This document shows positions 8,583 to 17,716 of a stretch of DNA of 64,000 bases, in pieces. The stretch's first letter is position 1. Every line of letters begins with the position of its first letter. The stretch spans positions 198,093 to 262,092 of the forward strand of contig NZ_JAEDAJ010000002.1 of NCBI RefSeq assembly GCF_016623465.1. Reading direction: 5' to 3'. Below the pieces are notes generated by a model, which searched no databases, was not told the DNA's origin, and saw nothing but the letters and a program-made list of their open reading frames with translations. Made by a program: the position numbers and the translations under genes. The stretch is from Brachybacterium halotolerans. Its GTDB lineage: Bacteria > Actinomycetota > Actinomycetes > Actinomycetales > Dermabacteraceae.

Positions 8583-8666
8583 CGAGCTCAGCGATGCGGA
8601 CTCACCGCGACGGGCGCAATGCCGTGCGGACTCATCGCCGCGAGCTCAGCGACGCGGACTCACCGC
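8583..8666. repeat. Short direct repeats downstream of 8041 gene
   Basis: CGAGCTCAGCGAYGCGGACT followed by CACCGC occurs at 8583-8608 and 8641-8666 with a partial copy at 8624-8640. Located between convergent genes; function unknown. Confidence 0.6.
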
Positions 8667-8673
8667 CCCGCAC

Positions 8674-10692
8674 TCACCGCCGCCGAGGCTTCCGGTGGAG
8701 GCCCTTCGGCGGCGCGAGCGGACGCTGCGGCAGGCTGCGCACCGGTCCGTAGCGGCCCTCCTTCTCGGCCTCGGCGGAGCGCTGGTGCCGACCCTGGGGT
8801 CCGCCATCGCGCGGTGAACTGGTCACGCCGATCCAGCTGAGGTCGTCGGCCGCGCCGCCCGGCACCCCGTCAGCCGGGCTAGCTCCGTAGTCAGCATCGC
8901 TGTCGACCCTGCTGTCCGCACCTCTGTCGCCAGCACCGACCTCACCGTCGGCCCCGCGACCGCCGCGCGCGCCCGCACCCGCACCCGGCGTGCTGCGGCG
9001 GCGGGTGACGCGGCGGATCCTGCGGACCGCGCCGTCGGGCGAGCCGACCTCGACGAGCTCTCTGCTCGCCGACAGCGCGAGCAGGGCGAAGGGGAGGAAG
9101 CAGCCGATCACGAGTGCGGCGCCGCCGGAGGCGTCGGCCGGCATGAGGGCGAGCGCCCCGGTCAGGATGCCGATCGGCACCGCCCAGAACCAGACGCCGG
9201 GGCGGCGCAGGGCGACGGCGATGACGCCCACCAGCAGCACGGCCACGACGCGCAGGGGCGACTCGACGAGCAGTCGCAGGCCGGGGGTCCCGTCGAGGAC
9301 CGAGGCGACCGCGCCGGGCGCACCGTCGTCCGCGGTGCCCGGGAGGTTCTGGCGGCCGTGGGCGAAGGGGTCGAAGGTGCTGGAGACCTCCAGCAGGATG
9401 CCGTCGGCCGCGAGTCCGGGATGGTTCTGGGCGAGGTGCCACCAGATGTCCGGGAGCCGCTCCGCCTGGGCCGCGCTGACATCGTCGTTCTCCGCCTCGA
9501 GCAGTCTCGCGGGCGCTCCGGGCGAGTAGCGGTCGCGCAGGGCTTCGACGTCGAAGATCTTCGCGAGCGCGTCGGCGTCCTCCGCGGACAGCGCATCGGG
9601 GTCCTCGCGCAGGGCGAGGGCGATGCTCTGCGCCTGCAGCCCGTGCTGGGCGACCGGGTCCTCCGTGCCCAGCATCCCCTGGGAGGCGCCCAGGCGCGTG
9701 CCCACGAGGACCACGAGCAGCGGCACGACGAGAGCGACCAGCGCCACCCGCCATGCCTCCCGGCCGCGGCGCATGATCACCGTCATCACCAGCAGCACGA
9801 TCACCAGGGGCACCGCAAGCGCGGAGCAGCTGAGCAGCAGCAGGGCGGCGAGCGCCCATTCGAGCACGCGTCCGCCGTGGATCGGCTCGCGCGAGTGGAC
9901 GTGGTCGATGACGAGCGCGAGGAACCAGCACAGGGAGGCCGCCCCGAGCGCGGCGGGTGAGAGCGACAGGGACCAGAGCGCGATCGGGACGCCGCCGATC
10001 ACGAGCACCGCGAGCGCGAGGGCGCACAGGCCGTCGCTGCGCACCCAGCGCCCGAGCAGCGCCGCCGCGCGGCCGAGGGCCGCGAGCACGAGGGCCAGCT
10101 GGACCAGGACCAGGACGCCGAGGCCCGCCCCGATGCCGCCGGTGAGGAGTCGGCCGATCGCGAGCACGCACTCGAAGGCGATGATGACGAGCGGACTGCG
10201 GTGGCCGGACATGCCCTCGCCGCGCAGCGATCCGCCCTGGAGGTCGGCGTCCGCCCAGGCCCCGCCCCCGCCGAGCACCTCGCCCAACAGGATGGGCGAC
10301 CAGATCACGAGCAGCAGCAGAGCGAGGCGCCACCAGCTGCCCAGCAGCCAGCGCGCGGCCCGTGCGATCCGGGAGGGCCGTCGCCGGGAGGTCCCTGCGG
10401 CCAGCTCGCCGGCGCGCTCCTCGGCCCGGGCGAGCGTGAAGCGCAGCAGGCCGCCGACGACGGTGAGCAGGGCGGCGTACATGACCGCGGTGTAGATCAG
10501 CAGGCCCACGACGAGCTTCGTGTGGGCGTCGAAGGCGCTCAGGAACAGCAGGTGCTCGCCCTGGTCGTCGAAGGGATGGCGCGCGATCCAGCCCATCGTC
10601 GCGCACAGCGTGAGGGCGCAGACCACCAGGATCGGGACGGCGACGGCGCCGAACTTCTGGACACCTCGCAGTGCGCGCTCCACTTCGGCCAC
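8674..10692 (-). CDS. Large polytopic membrane protein of unknown function
   Basis: 672 aa, GTG start. Roughly a dozen hydrophobic segments: one at residues ~14-36, a pair near 60-85, then a long membrane block to ~340, a soluble extracytoplasmic region (~345-465) with PDIWWHLAQNHPGL, two or three more membrane spans, and a cytosolic Arg/Gly/Asp-rich tail from ~575. The short stretch WSPILLGEVLGGG between early spans recalls DUF6020-like proteins linked to surface polymers, but I am not certain. Divergent from the GT-C-like gene at 11225, suggesting a shared envelope role. Confidence 0.8.
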   Translation of the reverse strand: MAEVERALRGVQKFGAVAVPILVVCALTLCATMGWIARHPFDDQGEHLLFLSAFDAHTKLVVGLLIYTAVMYAALLTVVGGLLRFTLARAEERAGELAAGTSRRRPSRIARAARWLLGSWWRLALLLLVIWSPILLGEVLGGGGAWADADLQGGSLRGEGMSGHRSPLVIIAFECVLAIGRLLTGGIGAGLGVLVLVQLALVLAALGRAAALLGRWVRSDGLCALALAVLVIGGVPIALWSLSLSPAALGAASLCWFLALVIDHVHSREPIHGGRVLEWALAALLLLSCSALAVPLVIVLLVMTVIMRRGREAWRVALVALVVPLLVVLVGTRLGASQGMLGTEDPVAQHGLQAQSIALALREDPDALSAEDADALAKIFDVEALRDRYSPGAPARLLEAENDDVSAAQAERLPDIWWHLAQNHPGLAADGILLEVSSTFDPFAHGRQNLPGTADDGAPGAVASVLDGTPGLRLLVESPLRVVAVLLVGVIAVALRRPGVWFWAVPIGILTGALALMPADASGGAALVIGCFLPFALLALSASRELVEVGSPDGAVRRIRRVTRRRSTPGAGAGARGGRGADGEVGAGDRGADSRVDSDADYGASPADGVPGGAADDLSWIGVTSSPRDGGPQGRHQRSAEAEKEGRYGPVRSLPQRPLAPPKGLHRKPRRR

Positions 10693-11013
10693 TCCCCTCG
10701 TCCGTGCCTGCGGACCATTGTCCAGGAACGCAGGCCACGAGCGGGGAGGACACGGCCGTCGTCCCGCGGAAGTCGCGCCGACCGCGCCCCACTTGTCCCG
10801 TTCTGCGCCGCTTCTGCGCGGCCACTGCGCCGCTTCTGCCCCACTCCTGCGGGGCCGCTCCGTGCCCCACGTCGCATCCCGTCCGCTCGTCGGTCAACGT
10901 CGGGCGTCGGTCCGATGAACTTCGTATGAAGCTTCCCGCGCTCCGGGGCGCTGTCCTGGTGCGTCGCGCGGGGACGGCACGATCTCTCCCAGGACGCCGA
11001 GGCCGCCGGGGCT
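10693..11013. promoter_or_regulatory. Divergent intergenic region
   Basis: Separates two divergent membrane-protein genes. An imperfect inverted repeat with a TATGAA box (GAACTTCGTATGAAGCTTC, 10917-10935) is the most AT-rich part and may be an operator or promoter. Nothing coding is seen. Confidence 0.4.
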
Positions 11014-11224
11014 ATTCTCACGACGGCGGGTCGCGGATGGCCGGCCCGGTGGTGGCACGGCGTCCCGCGCAGGGACGCCGCACCCGGCCTCGTGGGGGAT
11101 CGCGAGCCGGGTCGGGGCAGGGCCCCGTGCCTCACGGGCCCGCCCATCCGCACCGCGCCGGTGCCTCTGCTCCTTCCGTGCGGCCGCACCTGCCCTCTGT
11201 TCCCGTCGCCGGAGGTTCGCCACC
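11014..11224 (+). promoter_or_regulatory. Promoter and structured ~200-nt 5' leader
   Basis: TATTCT at 11014-11019 is a good -10 box; transcription would start near 11026, leaving ~200 nt before the GTG at 11225. The leader contains a perfect 8-bp hairpin (GGCGTCCC/GGGACGCC, 11059-11079) and a second one (CCCGTG-CCT-CACGGG extended by flanking G/C, 11120-11141), then the GGAGG ribosome site at 11211-11215. Not a riboswitch class I recognise. Confidence 0.45.
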
Positions 11225-13165
11225 GTGTCATCACCCGCTGCCGCGCGCTCCGCGGAGATCACGCTCCCTCCCACCGCGCTGCGACGCTCGCGCGAGACCG
11301 GAGCCGAGCGCGCGGCCGGCACGAAGGCGGAGGACGGCACTGAGGGGCGGGCCGGCGCTGAGGCCAGGACCACGGCTGCGACCGGGACCGGGGCCGACGT
11401 CAGGTCGGGCTCGGCCGCCGGGGCCTCCCGCTTGTGGTGGGCGCTCGCGGGGGCCGCCGTCGTGCTCTGCATCGTCCTGCACGTGGTGGTCGCGCAGAGC
11501 GCCGTGGCGCCGCGCACCCCATGGGACGAGATCCATCCTCTGCAGATCGCGCGGATGCTCTCCGGCGATCACGACGTCCCCAAGCTCTCCGGGAGCGGCT
11601 ACTACCCGGGGTGGGCGATCCTCATGACGCCCATCTGGTGGTTCACGCACGACCCGGCGACGGTGTACCGCGCGGCGATCATCCTGGGCAACGTCATCGG
11701 CGTCGCGACGATCCTCCCGCTGGCCCTCGCGGGCCGCCATCTGGGGATGAGCACGCCGCAGGCGATCGCGGTCGCGGGCCTGGCCATGTGCATGCCCGGA
11801 CGGATCGAGCCCGCGGACTACGCGATGAGCGAGCCGCTGCTCATGTTCTGCTACGCCTGGGCGGCGCTGGGCATGCTCGTGCTCTGGAAGCGGCCGACGT
11901 GGTGGCGCCTGGCGCTCTTCGTCGGCGCGATCGCCGCCGCCTACCTCACGCACACGCGCGCTCTCGCGCTCGTGCTCACGGCCGTGGTGTGGCTGCTCTT
12001 CTTCACTCGCCGCAGCGTCGCGAAGGCGCTCGTGGGCGTGCTCGCGCTGGTCGCGTCCTGGTGGATCGTGGACCGGATCGCCTCGGCCATCAACCACCGC
12101 ATGCTGCTGACCGGCAGCAGCAAGACAGACCTGGCCATGCAGGCGATCCTCCATGCCCAGCCCGAGGCGCTCGCGAAGCTCCTGGCGGGCCAGAGCTGGG
12201 CGCAGGTCGTGGGCACCGCCGGACTGTTCGCCCTGGGGTTCGTCGTGATCGTGGTGTGGACGCTGCGGGAGCTGCGCACCGTGCGTCTGGGACCGGGGGC
12301 GTTCCTGTTCGGTCTCACCCTGAGCACCGTCGGCATGAGCGTGGTGTGGTGGTACCAGCCCGAGGCGCTGTGGGGGAAGAGCTTCCACGGCCTCGAGGCC
12401 TGGCTCTATTCGCGCTACATCGATCAGGTCGCGGCCCTGGTCGTGATGGTGGCCGCGGCCGCGCTGCTGCGCCGGGTGAGCGCCCCGATGATCGGCATCG
12501 CCCTGGTGGTGTTCGTGCTGGGGGCCGCGGCCGTGGTGCTGAAGGTCGCCCCGCACGTGCCCATGTGGTACGGGCTGGGGACGAACACGGCGGCCGTGAA
12601 CAGCTGGCAGGGCATGTTCCCCGAGTACCCTTTCCATCGTCCGCTGACGCCCACGCTCGACAACGCGAACCGCTTCTGGATATGGGCTTCGCTGGCGACG
12701 GCGATCGCCCTGGCCGCGCTGTTCGTGCTGCGGCGCTTCCCGCGCACTGCCGTGGCGCTGCTGCTCGTCGGGGCCGCCGCGATGTCCCTGAACGCGAACC
12801 AGGATCAGCAACGGCGCGTGCCGGCCAAGGTGGGTGCGAGCCTCGAGAGGGCGGACGCCGCGAGCGGGGACACGGGCCCGCTGCCGGTGGACGTCGACCT
12901 CTCGTGTGCGAGCTCCGGCTTGAACAGGGCCGAGATCCTCAACTGGTCGGGCTTCTGGTTCTCGCCGCGCACCGTGAGCATCGCCGATCCGCCGAAGGGC
13001 CTGCCCTTCACGACCGAGCTCGTCATCTCCTGCAAGAACGGGTCGACGATGAAGGACCTGGGCGCCCGACCGGTCACCGGCGGTTCGAGCTACGGCTACC
13101 GGCTCTGGGTGCTCCCCGGCTCACTCCAGGACCAGCTCGCCCGGGAGGGCGCCCTGGCGACATGA
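11225..13165 (+). CDS. GT-C-type membrane glycosyltransferase-like protein
   Basis: 646 aa, GTG start after GGAGG. Residues 1-70 are an Ala/Thr/Arg-rich cytosolic lead; a first membrane span is at ~72-92, followed by TPWDEIHPLQIARML with acidic residues Asp101-Glu102 in the first outer loop, the hallmark position for polyprenyl-phosphate-dependent GT-C enzymes. About eleven more spans follow to ~535, then an extracytoplasmic C-terminal domain with two cysteines (LSCASSG, ISCKNGS) that could pair. Likely adds a sugar to an envelope polymer or protein; donor and acceptor are unknown. A plain membrane protein without transferase activity remains possible. Confidence 0.78.
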   Translation: MSSPAAARSAEITLPPTALRRSRETGAERAAGTKAEDGTEGRAGAEARTTAATGTGADVRSGSAAGASRLWWALAGAAVVLCIVLHVVVAQSAVAPRTPWDEIHPLQIARMLSGDHDVPKLSGSGYYPGWAILMTPIWWFTHDPATVYRAAIILGNVIGVATILPLALAGRHLGMSTPQAIAVAGLAMCMPGRIEPADYAMSEPLLMFCYAWAALGMLVLWKRPTWWRLALFVGAIAAAYLTHTRALALVLTAVVWLLFFTRRSVAKALVGVLALVASWWIVDRIASAINHRMLLTGSSKTDLAMQAILHAQPEALAKLLAGQSWAQVVGTAGLFALGFVVIVVWTLRELRTVRLGPGAFLFGLTLSTVGMSVVWWYQPEALWGKSFHGLEAWLYSRYIDQVAALVVMVAAAALLRRVSAPMIGIALVVFVLGAAAVVLKVAPHVPMWYGLGTNTAAVNSWQGMFPEYPFHRPLTPTLDNANRFWIWASLATAIALAALFVLRRFPRTAVALLLVGAAAMSLNANQDQQRRVPAKVGASLERADAASGDTGPLPVDVDLSCASSGLNRAEILNWSGFWFSPRTVSIADPPKGLPFTTELVISCKNGSTMKDLGARPVTGGSSYGYRLWVLPGSLQDQLAREGALAT

Positions 13166-13347
13166 CGGCCGGGCCCGTCGGCCCGGCCGGCCCGGCCGAC
13201 CCGTCGGCCAGACCTGCCGATCGCCCGACCGTCCCCTCTCCCGACCAGTGACCGCGGCCACGCGACCGTGAGACGATCTCCCGGAATGCCCGACCTGACC
13301 GGCCCCACGACCCGCTCGCCGGACCCCGCCAGACAAGGACACCGCTT

Positions 13348-14025
13348 ATGCGCAGCACCCTCTTCGACGCCTCGAACCAGGAGAAGCAGACCCAGGAGCG
13401 CTGGGTCCTGCAGTCCTCCAAGATGCTGCGCTGCGCTCTGCAGCCGCAGTCCCCCGAGATCATCGCCGCCCAGGGCGTGATGGTCGCCTACCAGGGACAG
13501 ATGGACTTCTCGTACCAGGGCTCGGGCGGCGGCATGAAGCTGCTGAAGAAGATGACCACGGGCGAAGGAGGGAACCTCATGCGCGTGCGCGGCCAGGGCG
13601 AGGTGTTCTTCGCCCGTCGGGCCGACGAGATCTTCCTGATCCAGCTCGAGGGCGATGCGCTCACCCTGAACACGCGCAACCTGCTGGCCTTCGACTCCTC
13701 GATCCAGTGGGACATCCGGGGCACGGGCGGTGCGGGCTTCATGGCCGGCGGCCTGTTCAATCTGTTCCTGCAGGGCCAGGGCCTGGTCGCCGTGACCTCC
13801 GACGGCCCGCCCATGCTGCTGGACTGCTCGCAGCAACCCACCTACGTGGACCCGCAGGCGGCGGTCTGCTGGTCGGCGAACCTCACCCCGCAGATCAAGA
13901 ACGACTTCAAGATGGGCTCGCTCATCGGCCGCGGCTCCGGCGAATCCTTCCAGCTGGGCTTCCACGGCCCGGGCTTCGTCGTGGTCCAGCCCTCCGAGGG
14001 CGCTCCGGTCACGACCGCTTCCTGA
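13348..14025 (+). CDS. AIM24 family protein
   Basis: 225 aa, cytosolic, no signal or membrane span. Shows the Gly-rich beta-helical pattern of the AIM24/TIGR00266 family: GVMVAYQGQMDFSYQGSGGG near residue 43, GEVFFAR, IFLIQLEGDAL, a central GTGGAGFMAGGLFNLFLQGQG, and GFHGPGFVVVQPSEG at the end. Bacterial members have no agreed function; the mitochondrial relative helps maintain inner-membrane organisation. ATG at 13348 follows an AAGGA ribosome site. It stands alone between the GT-C-like gene and an operator region. Confidence 0.88.
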   Translation: MRSTLFDASNQEKQTQERWVLQSSKMLRCALQPQSPEIIAAQGVMVAYQGQMDFSYQGSGGGMKLLKKMTTGEGGNLMRVRGQGEVFFARRADEIFLIQLEGDALTLNTRNLLAFDSSIQWDIRGTGGAGFMAGGLFNLFLQGQGLVAVTSDGPPMLLDCSQQPTYVDPQAAVCWSANLTPQIKNDFKMGSLIGRGSGESFQLGFHGPGFVVVQPSEGAPVTTAS

Positions 14026-14162
14026 TTCCGGGCCGGGGCTCGGCTGGCTTCCGGGCTCACTGGCGGCTGGGCGGCTGGGGCCGGCGCGGGCGGCGAGCGG
14101 GCGGCGGTCGGCAGCTGGCCCAAGCGACCGACGGCCCGCGGCACGCCCTCTTCGGTCAGGTT

Positions 14163-14192
14163 CCGTGCTGAGATTCGGCGAATCCGGCACGG
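14163..14192. terminator. Nested inverted repeat after the AIM24 gene
   Basis: CCGTGC (14163-14168) pairs with GCACGG (14187-14192), and inside it GATTCG-G-CGAATC (14172-14184) is a 13-bp palindrome. It may terminate the AIM24 transcript or be a protein-binding site; no T-tract follows. The rest of 14026-14331 is GC-rich spacer. Confidence 0.4.
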
Positions 14193-14296
14193 ATCCTGCC
14201 CATTCAACGCCGGTCCGCCGCCCAACCACCCGCCGTCAGCACAACCACCCGCACCACAGCGCGACCCTCCCTTCCCTCCTGCGCACCGCCCGCGCT

Positions 14297-14313
14297 AGTG
14301 TGTGACCCACACT
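14297..14313. promoter_or_regulatory. Palindromic operator upstream of Gfo/Idh gene
   Basis: AGTGTG (14297-14302) and CACACT (14308-14313) are perfect inverted halves with a 5-bp spacer, just 18 bp before the ATG and its strong AAGGAGGAAAT ribosome site. The position suits a repressor; no regulator gene is adjacent. Confidence 0.5.
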
Positions 14314-14331
14314 TTGTTTCAAGGAGGAAAT

Positions 14332-15615
14332 ATGTCGTTCACCCTGGGCATCGTGGGCATCGGCCAGTTCGGCACCCACTTCGCCGAGCTCTTCAGCGCC
14401 CACCCCGACATCTCCGCGGTCTATGCCGTGGACTCGGTGCCCGAGCGCATCGACGCGATCGAGCAGCGCGAGCAGAACCCCGTGCACTTCGCCGGACGCT
14501 TCTCGAGCGTCGAGGAGCTGCTGGCCTCCGACGTCGACGCGGTCGCGATCTTCACCCAGCGCTGGACGCACGGGAAGATCGCGATCCAGGCGCTGCAGGC
14601 CGGCAAGCACGTGTACTCGGCGGTGCCCATGGCGATCGAGGAGGAGGAGATCCGCGAGATCACCCGCCTCGTCCAGGAGACGGGCCTGGTCTACATGATG
14701 GGCGAGACCAGCCAGTACAACGCCGCCGTGGTGCTGGCCCGTCGGATCGAGCGCTCGGGCGCCTTCGGCGAGGTCTTCTACGCCGAGGGAGACTACGTCC
14801 ACGACATGGACCTGGGCTTCTACGACGCCTACAAGTACTCCGGCGGCGACGCCTGGAAGTCGACCGCCTCCTACCCGCCCCTGCTCTACCCCACGCACTC
14901 GATCGGCGGGATCCTGGGCGTGCTCGAGGACCGCCACGCGGTCTCGGTCTCGGCGCTCGGTCGGCCCGACACCCGCGGCGACGGCGTCTTCGACAAGGAC
15001 GTCTCGATGTTCGACAACGACGTCTCCAACGCCTTCGCGCTGTTCGAGATGGACAACGGCGGAGCCTTCCGCACCAACGAGCTGCGCCGCGTGGGCTACC
15101 CCAGCCACAAGCGCGAGTCCCGCTTCCGCTTCTTCGGCGAGGCCAGCAGCTTCGAGGAGACCGTGGACGTCACCTACTGGCACGACAAGAAGTCGGTCCT
15201 CGAGGTCACCGACCTCATCAGCACCTCGTCGACCATGAGCCTGGACGACCCCCGCCTGAAGGATGTCTCCCCCACCCTGCGCGACGCCTTCGTCGCCGGC
15301 GCAGCCCGCTCCCACCACCAGGAGCGCCTGCCCGCGGAGTTCCAGGGCAAGCCCAACGGCCACGAGGGCGCCCACCACTTCCTGGTCGACGACTTCGCGC
15401 GTGCGGTGACGAACGGGAAGCAGCCGATGGTCAACGCCTGGCAGGCGGCCCGCTATACCCTGCCCGGGATCATCGCCCATCAGTCGATGCGTGAGGGAGG
15501 CGCCCGTCTCCCGATCCACGACCTCGGCGACTGCCCGCTGCCGGTCCAGGATCTCGACGCCGACCAGCCCGCTCTCGACGAGGCCGGCATCCAGGCGCTG
15601 CTCGCGGAGGTCTGA
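14332..15615 (+). CDS. Gfo/Idh/MocA family oxidoreductase
   Basis: 427 aa. The N-terminal Rossmann domain begins GIVGIGQFGTHFAELF (NAD(P) fingerprint GxGxxG), followed by VYAVDSVPERIDAI and the region AGKHVYSAVPMAI, where the usual EKP catalytic motif is replaced by SAVP. The C-terminal alpha/beta domain contains HDMDLGFYDAYKYSG and a long substrate-binding sheet. Such proteins act on sugars, inositols or their derivatives; loss of the EKP lysine means the chemistry may differ or be absent. ATG at 14332 is set by AAGGAGG. It is monocistronic and probably repressor-controlled. Confidence 0.88.
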   Translation: MSFTLGIVGIGQFGTHFAELFSAHPDISAVYAVDSVPERIDAIEQREQNPVHFAGRFSSVEELLASDVDAVAIFTQRWTHGKIAIQALQAGKHVYSAVPMAIEEEEIREITRLVQETGLVYMMGETSQYNAAVVLARRIERSGAFGEVFYAEGDYVHDMDLGFYDAYKYSGGDAWKSTASYPPLLYPTHSIGGILGVLEDRHAVSVSALGRPDTRGDGVFDKDVSMFDNDVSNAFALFEMDNGGAFRTNELRRVGYPSHKRESRFRFFGEASSFEETVDVTYWHDKKSVLEVTDLISTSSTMSLDDPRLKDVSPTLRDAFVAGAARSHHQERLPAEFQGKPNGHEGAHHFLVDDFARAVTNGKQPMVNAWQAARYTLPGIIAHQSMREGGARLPIHDLGDCPLPVQDLDADQPALDEAGIQALLAEV

Positions 15616-15929
15616 TCCGGGCGGGGCCGACGGGCCCGTCGGCCGTCGGCCCCGACCCGTCGGCCGGCCCGTCGGCTCGCCGCTCGCCGGCTGCTCTCGC
15701 CGGCCGGCCCGTCGCCCCGGTGCGTCGGCCCTGACTGTCGGCCCCGCCCGTCCGGCCGACGCCCGCCCCAGCGGCCCGGAGCGTGATCCCGCTTGCTCCG
15801 GGCCGCCGGGGTCTGCAGGTCAGTGATTTTCGCGTATAGGCTGGTGCGTAAATCGAGACCAACGGCGACGCCGCTCTCGCCGGACGCGTGCAGCGCCCGC
15901 GGGCGCTCGCCCCGGGAACCCGAGGTGCG
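15616..15929. promoter_or_regulatory. GTCGGCC-rich spacer and fpr promoter region
   Basis: Positions 15620-15790 are crowded with CCGTCGGCC / GGCCGACGG words on both strands. Downstream, the AT-richer stretch around 15820-15845 includes TATAGGCT (15835-15842), the likely -10 element for the ferredoxin reductase gene. No coding sequence is evident. Confidence 0.45.
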
Positions 15930-17417
15930 ATGACCACGAACCAGCCTTCCGCCCAGCCCCTGCGACTCGCCGTGATCGGCTCCGGTCCCGCGGGCGTGTA
16001 CGCCGCCGAGACGCTGCTGCGCTCCCCGCAGGTGAAGTCCGGCGAGCTCGAGGTCCAGTGCGACCTCTTCGACGCGCTGCCGACGCCCTTCGGGCTGATC
16101 CGCTACGGCGTCGCCCCCGACCACCCGCGCATCAAGGGCATCATCACCGCCCTGCACCGCATCCTGGACCGCGGGGACATCCGCTTCCTGGGCGACGTCG
16201 AGTTCGGCACCGACCTCACCGCCGCCGAGCTGCGCGAGCGCTACGACGCGGTGATCTTCGCGACCGGCGCCCTCAAGGACGCCGAGCTGAACATCCCCGG
16301 CATCGACCTCGAGGGCTCCTACGGCGCCGCCGACTTCGTGGCCTGGTACGACGGCAACCCCGACTACCCGCGCACCTGGCCCTTGGAGGCCGAGCAGGTC
16401 GCCATGATCGGCAACGGCAACGTGGCGCTGGACGCGGCCCGCATGCTCGCGAAGTCGGCCGACGAGCTGCTGCGCACCGAGATCCCGGAGAACGTTTACG
16501 AGGGCCTGACCTCCGCGCGCACCACCGATGTGCACGTGTTCGGCCGCCGCGGGCCCGCGCAGTCGAAGTTCACGCCGCTGGAGACCCGCGAGCTCGCCCA
16601 CCCCCACGGCGTGCAGATCGTCATGGACCCGGCCGACTTCGCGATGATCACCCCCGAGGAGCGCGAGGCCATCCGCGCCGACCGCCGCCGCGAGCAGGTC
16701 TACGCGACGTTCGAGGGCTGGCTGCATGCGCAGCAGGAGCGCGAGGCGAAGGGCGAGGAGCCCACGGACGCCCACGGCGGTCCCGTGCAGCGTCGCCTGC
16801 ACCTGCACTTCTGGCACAAGCCCGTCGAGGTGCTCGGCGAGGACGGCCGCGTCGCCGGCATGCGCTTCGAGCGCACCCGCCTGGACGCCGACGGCACCAT
16901 GGAGGGCACCGGCGAGTTCGTCGACTACGACCTCCAGGCCGTCTACCGCGCGATCGGCTACTTCGGCTCCGAGCTGCCCGGCGTCCCGTACGACGAGTCC
17001 CGCGGCGTCATCCACAACGAGGCCGGCCGCGTCACCGAGGCCGACGGCGAGGTCATCCCCGGACTCTTCGCCAACGGCTGGATCAAGCGCGGTCCCGTCG
17101 GCCTCATCGGCGCCACGAAGTCCGACGCCGCGGAGACTGTCGCAAGCCTGCTCGAGGACCTCGAGGCCGGCCGCATCCCCAGCGCCTCGGACCGCGATCC
17201 CTACTCGATCCTGCGCCTGCTCGAGGACAAGGGCGTGGAGTTCACGACCTGGCAGGGCTGGACCGCCCTCGAAGAGCACGAGATCGGCCTCGGCGCAGCG
17301 GTCCAGGACAGCGAGGGCAATCCGCGCCCGCGCGTGAAGGTGGTGCCGCGCGAGGAGATGGTGCGCGTGGCCCGCGAGGGTCAGCGCGCGCACGAGAGCG
17401 CCTCGGCCGACGCCTGA
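15930..17417 (+). CDS. fprA: Ferredoxin/flavodoxin-NADP+ reductase (FprA, adrenodoxin-reductase type)
   Basis: 495 aa. Transfers electrons between NADPH and ferredoxin. FAD site GSGPAGVYAAETLL near residues 18-31; YGVAPDHPRIKGI is the characteristic adrenodoxin-reductase segment; NADP site VAMIGNGNVALDAARML (~160-176); the C-terminal FAD loop reads NGWIKRGPVGLIGATK. The last ~90 residues (after LLEDLEAG) follow the actinobacterial FprA form. ATG at 15930 has a modest CGAGGTG ribosome site; an in-frame ATG at 15888 is less well placed. Possible partners are ferredoxins for P450s or Fe-S assembly, not visible here. Confidence 0.93.
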   Translation: MTTNQPSAQPLRLAVIGSGPAGVYAAETLLRSPQVKSGELEVQCDLFDALPTPFGLIRYGVAPDHPRIKGIITALHRILDRGDIRFLGDVEFGTDLTAAELRERYDAVIFATGALKDAELNIPGIDLEGSYGAADFVAWYDGNPDYPRTWPLEAEQVAMIGNGNVALDAARMLAKSADELLRTEIPENVYEGLTSARTTDVHVFGRRGPAQSKFTPLETRELAHPHGVQIVMDPADFAMITPEEREAIRADRRREQVYATFEGWLHAQQEREAKGEEPTDAHGGPVQRRLHLHFWHKPVEVLGEDGRVAGMRFERTRLDADGTMEGTGEFVDYDLQAVYRAIGYFGSELPGVPYDESRGVIHNEAGRVTEADGEVIPGLFANGWIKRGPVGLIGATKSDAAETVASLLEDLEAGRIPSASDRDPYSILRLLEDKGVEFTTWQGWTALEEHEIGLGAAVQDSEGNPRPRVKVVPREEMVRVAREGQRAHESASADA

Positions 17418-17601
17418 GGGCGGCACCTGGCGGCGGTGCCTGAGGGCGGTGCAGCCGAGGACATCGAAGCCGGGCCCCCAGGCCCAGGTCCCAGACCTCA
17501 GGCCCCAGCCCACGCAGCGCGCCCCGGGAATCCCGGGGTGCGCTGCCGTCTCTGACGGACCTCACAGCTCCTCGACAGCCACCGAACGACCCAGCGCCCT
17601 A

Positions 17602-17623
17602 TAGTGGAATGGTCATTTCACTA
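17602..17623. promoter_or_regulatory. TetR-type operator over the promoter of the quinone reductase-like gene
   Basis: TAGTGGAATG-GT-CATTTCACTA is a 22-bp imperfect palindrome (18 of 22 positions symmetric) overlapping a TATAGT -10 box at 17600-17605. The core TGGAATG/CATTTCA is the layout bound by TetR repressors. The sequence CTATAGTGGA recurs at 20068-20077 before the DUF1304 gene. Confidence 0.55.
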
Positions 17624-17716
17624 CAGGGTGGTCTTCGCCGAACCCCGGACGTCGCATCGCGTCGTCGCACCGGAGCTCCCCGCGCCGTCGCCACCCACCG
17701 TTCCAGGAGGTCCGCC

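Noticed and set aside
8674-8840. A gene on the plus strand in the tail of the membrane protein
   Set aside because: Arg/Ala/Pro-rich composition and no ribosome site; it is the complement of the disordered tail.
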